NCBI GenBank assembly: GCA_029942205.1
Contig: JAOZTL010000171.1
Location: forward strand, 1-6,889
DNA length: 6,889 bases
Source of the DNA: Bacteroidales bacterium
GTDB lineage: Bacteria; Bacteroidota; Bacteroidia; Bacteroidales; JAOZTL01
Reading direction: 5' to 3'
Part shown: one piece after another, positions 1 to 6,759 of the stretch
Position numbering within the stretch: the stretch's first letter is position 1
Layout: each line of letters opens with the position of its first letter
Notes under the pieces: model-generated
What the model was told of the DNA's origin: nothing
Databases searched by the model: none
The model's input: only the letters and a program-made list of their open reading frames with translations
Translations under genes and position numbers: made by a program

Positions 1-418
1 TTTTGTTATAAAACAAATTAATGTCGGCTCGACAATCCGTAATTCAATGAGAAATCATTTGCTGGAGTGAAAGGCAGCTTAATTTAAGCAGCAAAATTAG
101 AGTAATGACTGATTGAAATCAAAAATGGTATAAACCAGCTGTAAAGATACACTATTTTCTATGAAATACAGAAATTCAGAAACATAAATTAAATAAGCTA
201 TAATAGCTAGGTGAACTTGCTTTGTTTTTTAACGACTTAAAAAAATCTACCAATAGCCTAGCTACGAAATGATTTTGTAAAGAAGATAAAGCGAAAAAGA
301 AACATTTTGCTTTTATAATTATTGCAGCATTTTAGTATAATATTCGGATTAATGATTACCTTCGTGCTAAGATAGTCGATGGGTGAGCAGCACGGATAAG
401 CATTAATAAATTTGAAGC
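1..418. other. Gene-free upstream region
   Basis: I see no supportable coding region, tRNA or array in these 418 bases. Short ORFs here have no recognisable family motif. Possible structures are weak: an AGCTA-TAA-TAGCT hairpin at 197-208, and an 8-bp inverted repeat (TAGCTAGG at 204-211 with CCTAGCTA at 257-264) whose loop is about 45 bases. The 3' part must contain the promoter of the gene that starts at 419, but no convincing pair of Bacteroidota -33/-7 boxes stands out. Confidence 0.5.
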
Positions 419-2203
419 ATGGATAATAAAAAAACATTAAAAATAGGACGTTCTGATTTTGGATTAATTGTAAGGAATAATCATTATTTTGTGGATAAAA
501 CAATGCTTATTGATGACTTTTATCATAACGGGAACGATATTATGCTGATCCCTCGTCCGAAGCGTTTCGGAAAAACATTAAACCTATCCATGATTGAACA
601 TTTTTTTGATGTTCAAAAAAGCGAAAGTGCAAGCTTGTTTGCCGAATTTGCGATAGCCCAAAAAGAAGCCTTTTGCAAGGAACATCAAAACAAATACCCC
701 GTAATCAATATTTCCTTGAAAGACATAAAAGCATCAAAATGGGAGGCTTGCCTTGAACGATTCAAAATGGAAATTTCTGATCTGTATAGCAAGCATGAGT
801 ATTTGTTGGAATCGACTAAGCTAAGTGAATTAAAAAAAAATAATTTCAGACAAGTACAAAATAAGACAGCATCACAGGCTCAATATGAATATAGTCTTAA
901 ACATTTGAGCGAATATTTAAAAATACACTTTGACAAAGAAGTGATTATTCTAGTAGATGAATATGATGCACCCATCATCAATGCTTTTAATAATACAAAT
1001 AAACCAATAAAGTCTATTGATAGAGAAAACAAAACATTCTATGAAGAAGTGATTGCTTTTATGCAAGTTTTTTTGGGTAGAACTTACAAAGGAAATGAGG
1101 ATAATCTCAAAAAAGGACTTCTGACAGGGGTAATGCGTGTTGGCAAAGAAAGTATTTTTTCTGAATGGAATAATTTTGATGTCTTTTCGATAACGATGCC
1201 ATATTTTTCGGATAGTTTTGGATTTACACAAACAGAAACGGAAAAAATGTTAAGCTATTTTGGTTTACAAGATCAAATAGCTGATATAAAAAAATGGTAT
1301 GATGGATACCAGTTTGGAAACAAAGATAATATTTATAATCCATGGTCTATTGTTAATTATATATCGAAAGAAAAAGCAGGATTTCGCCCTTATTGGGTCA
1401 ATACTGGTGATTATTCATTGATAAAAGATCGAATTATTGAACAAGGAGTAAAAGATAAAGTTCAGGAATTGATTGAAGGTAAAATTATTGATAAAGAATT
1501 GAAAGAGAATTTTGTGTTTTCTGATTTTGAAGCCGATAGCGAATTAATCTGGACATTATTAACCTACAATGGCTACTTGACACAAGTACGAGAAAGTAAA
1601 TATGGCAATTATAAACTTCGTATTCCAAACAACGAAGTCAAAATAGTGTTTACGGATATAATAATGAATTGGCTGAATACAAAAGTGAAGATAAAGAGGG
1701 ATTTACTGATTTCGACAGCCGAAAATTTAATAAATAATGAGCTGATAGAATTTGAAAAAGGTTTCAGACAAATTATTGGCGATACGGTGAGTTACTTCGA
1801 TACCGCCAAGAAAACCGATAAACAGAGCGAAGAAGTAATTATTGAACCCGAGCAGATTTATCATGTGTATACGCTAGGTTTATTAACTATTTTGAGCGAT
1901 GATTATATCATAAAATCGAACAGAGAAAGCGGAGAGGGACGGTATGACATCATGCTGATTCCTCATGACAAAGCACTAAAAGGAATTGTGATAGAACTCA
2001 AGCAGATAGAAAAACAAAAAACGAAGGAAGATACTCCGCAACTAGTACAGCGAATTAATAAAGAAATAAATAATGCCTTGGTACAAATGGAGAAAAATGA
2101 ATACCATAAGGAATTGATTATAAATAAAATAAAACCAGAGGATATTATTAAACTTGCAATCGTGTTTGTAGGGAAAAAGCCTTACGTGAATGTGGTTGGC
2201 TAA
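419..2203 (+). CDS. AAA-like ATPase with C-terminal PD-(D/E)XK nuclease domain
   Basis: This 594-aa cytosolic protein matches the AAA-ATPase-like plus PD-(D/E)XK nuclease family (the PF09820/PF08011 type), which is abundant and multicopy in Bacteroidota. The N-terminal signature is present: DFGLIVRNNHYFVDKTMLI at about 13-31. A Walker-A-like loop PRPKRFGKT lies at 45-53 and Walker B ILVDEYDAP at 177-185. Further family landmarks are LTGVMRVGKESIFSEWNN (235-252), WYDGY (293-297) and NPWSI (307-311). The C-terminal nuclease core shows GEGRYDIML (505-513, Asp510) followed by GIVIELK (522-528, Glu526 and Lys528), which is the D...ExK arrangement. Length is close to the family norm and all key motifs are present, so it appears intact. 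The ATG at 419 puts the family's N-terminal motif at the right distance, and the leader is A/T-rich without a Shine-Dalgarno site. The physiological role of the family is not established; nucleic-acid cleavage or a mobile-element or defence role is inferred from the fold. It stands alone, convergent with rsmI. Confidence 0.9.
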   Translation: MDNKKTLKIGRSDFGLIVRNNHYFVDKTMLIDDFYHNGNDIMLIPRPKRFGKTLNLSMIEHFFDVQKSESASLFAEFAIAQKEAFCKEHQNKYPVINISLKDIKASKWEACLERFKMEISDLYSKHEYLLESTKLSELKKNNFRQVQNKTASQAQYEYSLKHLSEYLKIHFDKEVIILVDEYDAPIINAFNNTNKPIKSIDRENKTFYEEVIAFMQVFLGRTYKGNEDNLKKGLLTGVMRVGKESIFSEWNNFDVFSITMPYFSDSFGFTQTETEKMLSYFGLQDQIADIKKWYDGYQFGNKDNIYNPWSIVNYISKEKAGFRPYWVNTGDYSLIKDRIIEQGVKDKVQELIEGKIIDKELKENFVFSDFEADSELIWTLLTYNGYLTQVRESKYGNYKLRIPNNEVKIVFTDIIMNWLNTKVKIKRDLLISTAENLINNELIEFEKGFRQIIGDTVSYFDTAKKTDKQSEEVIIEPEQIYHVYTLGLLTILSDDYIIKSNRESGEGRYDIMLIPHDKALKGIVIELKQIEKQKTKEDTPQLVQRINKEINNALVQMEKNEYHKELIINKIKPEDIIKLAIVFVGKKPYVNVVG

Positions 2204-2420
2204 GATCTACCGCCTCTTTATGCTTACGAATGAGTGAGAAAACCTCGAATCGAGTGTCTGGACTGGACGAAATACCACCTTAGTTTGAAAACGCTGGCAG
2301 GGTTTAATGAAATTTTGAAATAACTTGTAAGTTGTTGATTGCAATAGATTTGTATAAGTGCGCAAGCAACATCAAATAGGACGAAGTGCTTAGGCGTAAC
2401 TTGCTGATTTAGATTGATAA

Positions 2421-2440
2421 TTTGTCAAAAAAAGGACAAA
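2421..2440. terminator. TTTGTC/GACAAA hairpin in convergent gap (weak)
   Basis: A 6-bp perfect stem (TTTGTC at 2421-2426, GACAAA at 2435-2440) closes an A-rich 8-base loop. It lies 27 bases beyond the rsmI stop codon, between two converging genes, so it could help end transcription from either side. There is no clean T-tract after it on either strand, so the call is tentative. Confidence 0.2.
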
Positions 2441-2449
2441 ATAAATATC

Positions 2450-2478
2450 AAAACAGAAGAAATCTGTTATTCTGTTTT
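2450..2478 (-). terminator. Possible rsmI terminator hairpin
   Basis: A perfect 9-bp inverted repeat (AAAACAGAA at 2450-2458, TTCTGTTTT at 2470-2478) surrounds the rsmI stop codon. A nested alternative pairs AACAGA (2452-2457) with TCTGTT (2463-2468) around a 5-base loop. Read on the - strand the nested hairpin is followed by TTGATATTTATTTTG, a loose T-rich tract. The position is right for an intrinsic terminator, but the stem is AT-rich. Confidence 0.35.
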
Positions 2479-3141
2479 TCCCTCGACCACAATTACAATT
2501 TCGCCTTTCACTTTCTTTTGTTCAAAATGTGCAATCAGTTCGGCAAGTGTTGCCTGTTTATTTTCTTCGTAGAGTTTGCTTATTTCACGGGATACAGACG
2601 CACGCCTATCCAATCCAAAGTGCTCGCTCATTTGCGCCAGTGCTTTTAGTAAGCGATAAGGCGATTCGTAAAAAATCATGGTACGTGTTTCGTTGGCAAG
2701 CGCCGTCAATCGTTTTTGACGACCTTTCTTTTGTGGCAAAAATCCCTCGAAGCAAAAGCGATCGGAAGGTAATCCAGAATTAACCAACGCAGGTACAAAT
2801 GCCGTTGCGCCAGGTAATGTTTCCACTTCCACTCCCTGTTCGATACAAGCCCGTACCAAGAAAAAGCCAGGATCGGAAATCGCAGGTGTACCAGCGTCCG
2901 AAATGAGTGCAATGCTTTCGCCTGCCTGCAAGCGCTCCACAATTGCGTCGGTGGTTTGGTGCTCATTGTGCAAATGATGCGATTGCAAGCGGTTCTGTAT
3001 CGAATAGTGATTCAGTAGTTTACTACTCGTGCGTGTATCTTCTGCCAATATCAAGTCTACCTTTTTCAATACCGCAATGGCTCGAAATGTCATGTCTTCT
3101 AAATTCCCAACAGGTGTAGGAACAATGTATAATTTACTCAT
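2467..3141 (-). CDS. rsmI: 16S rRNA (cytidine(1402)-2'-O)-methyltransferase RsmI
   Basis: RsmI uses S-adenosylmethionine to 2'-O-methylate C1402 in the decoding centre of 16S rRNA, where RsmH adds the N4 methyl group, and so tunes initiation and decoding fidelity. The 224-aa product carries the tetrapyrrole-methylase-fold signatures in order: PTPVGNLEDMTFRA (8-21), AEDTR (33-37), LISDAGTPAISDPG (79-92), LPGATAFVPALVNSGLP (109-125), FEGFLP (131-136), YESPYR (158-163), SREISKLYEE (184-193) and KGEIVIVVEG (212-221). It is shorter than E. coli RsmI (286 aa) because it ends right after the last motif, as is usual in Bacteroidota. The ATG at 3141 gives the expected MSKLYIVPTPVGN start. It is visibly richer in G+C than the flanking accessory genes and is the only clear core gene here. 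It is transcribed alone, with a hairpin repeat pair in its leader region. Confidence 0.97.
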   Translation of the reverse strand: MSKLYIVPTPVGNLEDMTFRAIAVLKKVDLILAEDTRTSSKLLNHYSIQNRLQSHHLHNEHQTTDAIVERLQAGESIALISDAGTPAISDPGFFLVRACIEQGVEVETLPGATAFVPALVNSGLPSDRFCFEGFLPQKKGRQKRLTALANETRTMIFYESPYRLLKALAQMSEHFGLDRRASVSREISKLYEENKQATLAELIAHFEQKKVKGEIVIVVEGKTE

Positions 3142-3154
3142 TTATTTAATTTTT

Positions 3155-3209
3155 CAAGATCTTCGATCTATTTGATGTGGCTTACGCAAGGTCTTCAACC
3201 TTTTTGATG
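3155..3209. repeat. Two 23-bp hairpin repeats in tandem, 32-bp period
   Basis: Copies at 3155-3177 and 3187-3209 match at 19 of 23 positions. Both run CAAG-x-TCTTC ... TTTGATG. Each contains a small hairpin: AGATC/GATCT (3157-3161 with 3165-3169) in the first and AAGGT/ACCTT (3188-3192 with 3198-3202) in the second. At one stem pair the copies differ by a compensatory change (A-T in the first, G-C in the second). They sit 14 to 68 bases upstream of the rsmI start, so they would lie in its leader or promoter region. They may be a short palindromic intergenic repeat; function unknown. Confidence 0.6.
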
Positions 3210-3331
3210 AGTGTGCCTTGAATGGTGAAGATAATCAAATAAATTTAAAAGTTACAATTTATGGAGGAAAAAAAATATTTGATTCAATAATATCCAAAGG
3301 GTGCAAAGAGCCTTTATGCCGATATACAACG

Positions 3332-3413
3332 AACCGCCGTATACGAGAACCGTACGTACGGCAAAAGTGAGAGGTACACTGACTACCATTTGGTAGTCAG
3401 CCATCTACTCGAT
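3332..3413 (+). ncRNA. Group II intron 3' end: domains V and VI (relic)
   Basis: Domain V is recognisable: GCCGTA (3336-3341) pairs with TACGGC (3357-3362), and TACG (3342-3345) pairs with CGTA (3351-3354) under an AGAAC loop. The hallmark two-base bulge CG (3355-3356) is on the 3' strand. Domain VI follows: GAG-AGGT (3369-3375) pairs with ATCT-CTC (3403-3410, G3374 on T3404 as a wobble) around bulged A3407. It is capped by a perfect 22-base palindrome CTGACTACC-ATTT-GGTAGTCAG (3379-3400). A3407 lies 7 bases from an AT 3' end, as expected for the branch-point adenosine and the 3' splice site after 3413. The basal helix of domain V, which carries the catalytic triad, is broken: A3333-C3335 face a run of A (3363-3366), so the ribozyme is probably dead. 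No reverse-transcriptase ORF or domain I is recognisable. Confidence 0.75.
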
Positions 3414-3422
3414 TAGGTGTGT

Positions 3423-3990
3423 TTATTTTTCATCAGCATATTTAATAATAAGTTCATCTTCAAAACCAAAAAGCGTCAAGGCTTGTTTGATTTTTTCAAA
3501 CTTTCCAATATTATCAATATTACCTTCAATATAGTAAGTTTCATTTAATTGGATTGGTTGTCTAGGACTGCTTTCTTTGGGCGTTTTTGTCAATGTAATT
3601 TTCTCCGCCAAATCAGAAGTGAAAAATGTTTCTGGTTGCAAATCAAATAATTGCCTAAAAACCTCTAAGTAAAGTTTTGACACCTGATTTACCTCTAATT
3701 TTTGGTCAAAGAATACTGCGTATTCCAATTTTTTAAATTTTGGTTCATTAGCTTCAAAGATATTCATTTCACTGTTTTCATCTCTTTCAGTCAGTTCCAC
3801 TTCAGGATATTTCCAAATATTTAAAAATCTTTCAGATAATAACTCGAAACGCCTCTCTATTGTTTCTTTGTTCCATGACTCTGCTTCTGCAAGGTATTTG
3901 TTTAACCATAGCCGACTATCCTTATATCCTGCTTTTTCTAAATCTCGTTTAAAAATAAAAGGTTTATTTCCTAATTTTCCATTTTGGGTC
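3423..3990 (-). pseudogene. Detached C-terminal part of the DUF262/DUF1524 gene
   Basis: This reading frame continues the DUF262/DUF1524 protein after the break in the upstream fragment. Homology-like sequence starts at about NGKLGNKPF, followed by KRDLEKAGYKDSRLWLNKYLAEAESWNKETIERR. In intact family members this follows the conserved GNLTL strand of the DUF1524 (His-Me finger) nuclease. The preceding codons back to the ATG at 4010 are an out-of-frame reading of the upstream fragment, so that ATG is not a real start. The tail (about 130 aa) contains PKFKKLEYAVFFDQKLEVN, resembling the C-terminal module that follows the nuclease in many single-chain GmrSD-like proteins. The frame is open to a normal TAA at 3423, ten bases from the end of the group II intron relic, so the damage looks recent. 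It has no start signal of its own and is probably not translated. Confidence 0.8.
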
Positions 3991-5397
3991 AGGATTTTGT
4001 GGGAAAACATGTTCGATTGTTATCTCAGTATTATCTTCAAAACCTACTAATTCCTTATTTTTAAAGTTTTCGAGCCGTTCTAAGAAATAAGTTCTGTTTT
4101 TAGATTTTATATTATATACATCCTTGTGTTTTAATGCATCCAAAACCTCTTTGTTCTTTGGAAACCGCTGTGAACCTGGTCTATTAAGTAACCATTTTTG
4201 AATAGATTCGATATAATTTTCTTTATCGACCTTTTCGTAAAGAGTCATAAATATTTTATTCAATGCATTTGTTGGTAAGCCAACAATAAAACGTCTCCAT
4301 GTGAATGATTGTATGAAGTTTAAAAGTTCAATAAACGTTTCTTTCGTTATAGCTTTGTCTTCAAAATCGTGATAGACTTGCATTAAGAATGGATACGCTA
4401 CATTAATTTCAAGTCGATTAATGTATTCTAATTGAAGACGAATATCTTTATCTTCTTCGTTTTTAGGGTTGAGTAATCTATTATAAAATTTAGCCAGAGA
4501 CTTTATTGGGGCTAAATTTCCCTCTAATACGTTAAAGGTATTTGTAGGGAATTTAGTTTTAAACTCAAAATATACTTTGTTTTTGTTTGGTATCTTTTTA
4601 TTTGAAAGTGTTAAATAATCTCTAATGAAATTAGAAACCTTACTAACGTTAAGTATCTCATCTTTCGCTAATTTCTCAATTATATCCCAATAATTATTAT
4701 ATATTTTATTTTGGTCTCGTCTGTTTAAACCCATTAAAATATAGTTTCGGATAAGGTCAGCTTGGGAAAGTTCAAGTCCTGTCGAATTTAAACTTTCAAA
4801 AATTCTTTGTGGGGCATCTTTTTTTCTGTCGAGTGAAATCTCTACGAACATAAGTTTAGATAAACCCTGAAGAACAAATTCAAAATTTTCTGACGTTATT
4901 CGTTCTTTGAAATAATTGAAATTATCTACAAGTTTTGAGAATTTACTATATTCTTCATTTTCATCACTTCTAAGCAGAAATTTTAAAGCTGCATCATTAT
5001 TCTCTGTTGGTCGTAATTTTAATTTCTCCTCTTCTGGTGCAAATTTATTAATTAAATACGTTTCGGTTATTTCATTTACGAGGGCTTCATCGTTGAGAAC
5101 CTTAGCCAATCTATTAATGACAAGATAAACGAGCGTTAATGTGGTCAATCTTTGCTGACCATCAATAATTGTTAGTTCTTTTATTCTTGTTACTGTATAT
5201 ACATCGTCATGAACATAAACGATACTTCCAATGAAGTGAGCATTCATTTTTTTATGCGTTCCTGCCTCCAAAATATCGTCAAGAAGCTGTTTACATTGAG
5301 ATATCGACCAATCATAATTTCGTTGATAAACAGGAATAACGAATTGGGTTTTATTTGAAGATAAAAAATCCTCTACTTTAGTCTCGTTTGCTTTCAT
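3964..5397 (-). CDS. DUF262 protein truncated inside its DUF1524 nuclease domain (GmrSD-like)
   Basis: The first 477 residues are a single-chain GmrSD-type restriction factor. DUF262 is a ParB/Srx-like NTPase domain that, in characterised relatives (GmrSD, BrxU, SspE), senses modified DNA or uses nucleotides and controls the DUF1524 nuclease. Visible motifs are IPVYQRNYDW (21-30), HFIGSIVY (54-61), IDGQQRLTTL (78-87, the DGQQR signature) and QRIFESLNSTGLELSQADLIRN (about 197-218). The nuclease begins with TIEHVFPQNPDPKW (460-473), including catalytic-type His463. After PKWK the frame shifts and stops within three codons (IRK, stop). The following GNLTL strand and its catalytic-type Asn region are missing, while the downstream part survives in another frame. 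The DUF262 domain could still be made, but nuclease activity should be absent. The ATG at 5397 follows an A/T-rich leader. The gene could be co-transcribed with the ORF 76 bases upstream. Confidence 0.88.
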   Translation of the reverse strand: MKANETKVEDFLSSNKTQFVIPVYQRNYDWSISQCKQLLDDILEAGTHKKMNAHFIGSIVYVHDDVYTVTRIKELTIIDGQQRLTTLTLVYLVINRLAKVLNDEALVNEITETYLINKFAPEEEKLKLRPTENNDAALKFLLRSDENEEYSKFSKLVDNFNYFKERITSENFEFVLQGLSKLMFVEISLDRKKDAPQRIFESLNSTGLELSQADLIRNYILMGLNRRDQNKIYNNYWDIIEKLAKDEILNVSKVSNFIRDYLTLSNKKIPNKNKVYFEFKTKFPTNTFNVLEGNLAPIKSLAKFYNRLLNPKNEEDKDIRLQLEYINRLEINVAYPFLMQVYHDFEDKAITKETFIELLNFIQSFTWRRFIVGLPTNALNKIFMTLYEKVDKENYIESIQKWLLNRPGSQRFPKNKEVLDALKHKDVYNIKSKNRTYFLERLENFKNKELVGFEDNTEITIEHVFPQNPDPKWKIRK

Positions 5398-5426
5398 ATT
5401 TTATATTCAATTTATTATTCTAAAAC

Positions 5427-5463
5427 CACACCTAACAAGCTGCTGGCTTCAAAGCAAATGTTA
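5427..5463 (-). other. attC-like inverted repeat between two - strand genes
   Basis: The gap between the two genes contains TAACA (5433-5437) facing TGTTA (5459-5463), and inside it TGCT (5441-5444) facing AGCA (5453-5456) around an 8-base loop, with unequal 3- and 2-base spacers. Read on the gene strand, the site ends in TTGTTAGGTGTGG, which fits the integron R' consensus GTTRRRY. The opposite arm (CTATAAC) fits RYYYAAC only in part. Position, after one stop codon and before the next start in the same orientation, suits a cassette junction. At about 37 bases it is shorter than usual attC sites and no integrase is in view. It could instead be a simple intergenic hairpin. Confidence 0.35.
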
Positions 5464-5473
5464 TAGTTTTTTT

Positions 5474-6502
5474 TTATTCATCAAAGTATTTAAAATATAT
5501 TTCTGCCAATCTTTTGTTAAAATTTTCTTTTAAATGACTTTTTATTTTTATACCGATTTCTTTTATTTGTGAAAATCTTTTTAAATATGCTTCTGATTGC
5601 CAATATAAAAGCCATTCAGCTTGAAAATTATCATAGTCAAAATCCTGATAATATGCACCTAATTGCGTGCCACCATTTTTATATAATTTATATGCTTTTT
5701 TTATGTTTTCATTATAGTCCGAAATTTTATCATTTGAAGTATTGAATAATTTATCTTCTTTTATTTCTATGATTGCTTTTCTGATGTCTTTATCTGTAAA
5801 ATCTAATTCTGCAATATATTCATCTAAATCAATACTTCTTAATTCACTTAAAATATCTTCTCGGTCATCAAACCAATAATGCCCTGAAATTAAATTATAT
5901 AGTCTTTTTTGATTAAATTTAGATAGAAAACGGTTTATTTTATTTTCATCAGTTTCGTTTTTATTTTGTTCATAAATTGTTTTTAAAATTAGATACGTTT
6001 TTTTAAAATCGTCAATTCCTATAAGATAGCTACCGTATGCAATTTCAAAAGTATTGTAATCCTGACTTCCTTCGCTTGTTTTTATTTTGTTAATTATTTT
6101 ATCAAATTGTAAATTTAGATGCCACTTAATGATATTTTCTTTTTCTTCTTCTTTTTGTATATTTATATCAAATGTTTTTAATTGCCCTTTGTAGTCGCCT
6201 AATTGGTATTTCAAGCTTGGTACGATAATATTTCCTTGGTTTAAATATTTTTGCACACTATCAATATTCTCATATCCCTGAAAATTATATATCAAGGACG
6301 AATTTAAAATATTCAAAATAGTTTCAAGTTTATTTTTATATTTTGAATATTCAGCGTTATTTTTTAATAACAATTTATTATCACTAATTTTGATTGATTT
6401 AAAAACATTAAAAACAGATTTGTTAATTGACTGAATTGCATATTTTGAAAATAAAATCTTTATGAAATTATATTGATTTGTTGAAAAAATGCAAAAAAAC
6501 AT
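5474..6502 (-). CDS. Uncharacterised helical protein, probably the C-terminal part of a larger gene
   Basis: The 342-aa product (ATG at 6502; a TTG one codon earlier is the alternative) is Lys/Asn/Ile-rich and very low in G+C. I do not recognise a catalytic motif. From about residue 150 it looks like a helical-repeat domain: FEIAYGSYLIGIDDFKKTY (152-170), then FLSKFNQKRLYNLI (192-205) and EDILSELRSIDLDEYI (215-230). The C-terminal segment YKNGGTQLGAYYQDFDYDNF (274-293) recalls, from memory, C-terminal helical regions of some Bacteroidota SIR2-like defence proteins; I cannot confirm this. No SIR2 domain is present. The hydrophobic, low-complexity N-terminus (MFFCIFSTNQYNFIKILF) begins inside the left arm of an inverted-repeat element, so the true 5' part was probably lost there. 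It precedes the DUF262 gene by 76 bases in the same orientation. Translation of the remnant is uncertain. Confidence 0.6.
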   Translation of the reverse strand: MFFCIFSTNQYNFIKILFSKYAIQSINKSVFNVFKSIKISDNKLLLKNNAEYSKYKNKLETILNILNSSLIYNFQGYENIDSVQKYLNQGNIIVPSLKYQLGDYKGQLKTFDINIQKEEEKENIIKWHLNLQFDKIINKIKTSEGSQDYNTFEIAYGSYLIGIDDFKKTYLILKTIYEQNKNETDENKINRFLSKFNQKRLYNLISGHYWFDDREDILSELRSIDLDEYIAELDFTDKDIRKAIIEIKEDKLFNTSNDKISDYNENIKKAYKLYKNGGTQLGAYYQDFDYDNFQAEWLLYWQSEAYLKRFSQIKEIGIKIKSHLKENFNKRLAEIYFKYFDE

Positions 6503-6573
6503 CAAAAAAAGGGTTTTTATATAATTTTAGAGGTCATTCCTACGGAATTTTATTTTAATTCGCATTTTGTAAA

Positions 6574-6713
6574 CCCCGCATTCCGCCTACGGCTACATAC
6601 GGGGCTACCAATAGGTTTTCCCTACGGGAAATTTTGGAATATTTTTATTTTATAAAATACAAAAAAAAGCCGTAGGCATTGGTCTATCGGTAGCCCCCGA
6701 TGGCAATCGGGGG
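6574..6713. repeat. Cluster of REP-like hairpins with CCTACGG motifs
   Basis: Three stems lie in a row. CCCCG (6574-6578) pairs with CGGGG (6600-6604) and encloses a small CCG/CGG stem at 6583-6592. TTTCCC-TAC-GGGAAA lies at 6617-6631. CCCCCGAT-GGCA-ATCGGGGG (6694-6713) is a perfect 8-bp stem with a 4-base loop. The motif CCGTAGG(C)ATTGGTCTAT recurs imperfectly at 6670-6687 and 6742-6757. Such palindromes are typical substrates of REP-associated Y1 transposases in Bacteroidota intergenic DNA. Confidence 0.6.
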
Positions 6714-6759
6714 AAATGATAATAAAAAAATAAATAAAATCCCGTAGGATGGTCTATTT

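Noticed and set aside
407..414. TAAATTTG matches the Bacteroidota -7 promoter box TAnnTTTG
   Set aside because: It ends only four bases before the ATG at 419, which would put the transcription start inside the gene, and no -33 box is at the right distance.
950..1231. - strand ORF of 93 aa inside the AAA/PD-(D/E)XK gene
   Set aside because: Fully antisense to a motif-rich gene, with no family features of its own.
2204..2466. Candidate recombination site around GCGCAAGCAAC ... GTAACTTGCT (about 2358-2406)
   Set aside because: Only a 5-bp AGCAA/TTGCT pairing is present and the core consensus is missing on both sides.
2422..3119. Several + strand ORFs and one - strand ORF overlapping rsmI
   Set aside because: All are shadow frames of a clearly recognised conserved gene.
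3964..4010. Programmed frameshift joining the two DUF262/DUF1524 frames
   Set aside because: The conserved GNLTL segment is absent from both frames, so no frameshift could restore a normal protein.
5467..5475. Run of nine T as an intrinsic terminator
   Set aside because: It is T-rich on the + strand, where no gene ends; for the - strand genes it reads as poly-A.
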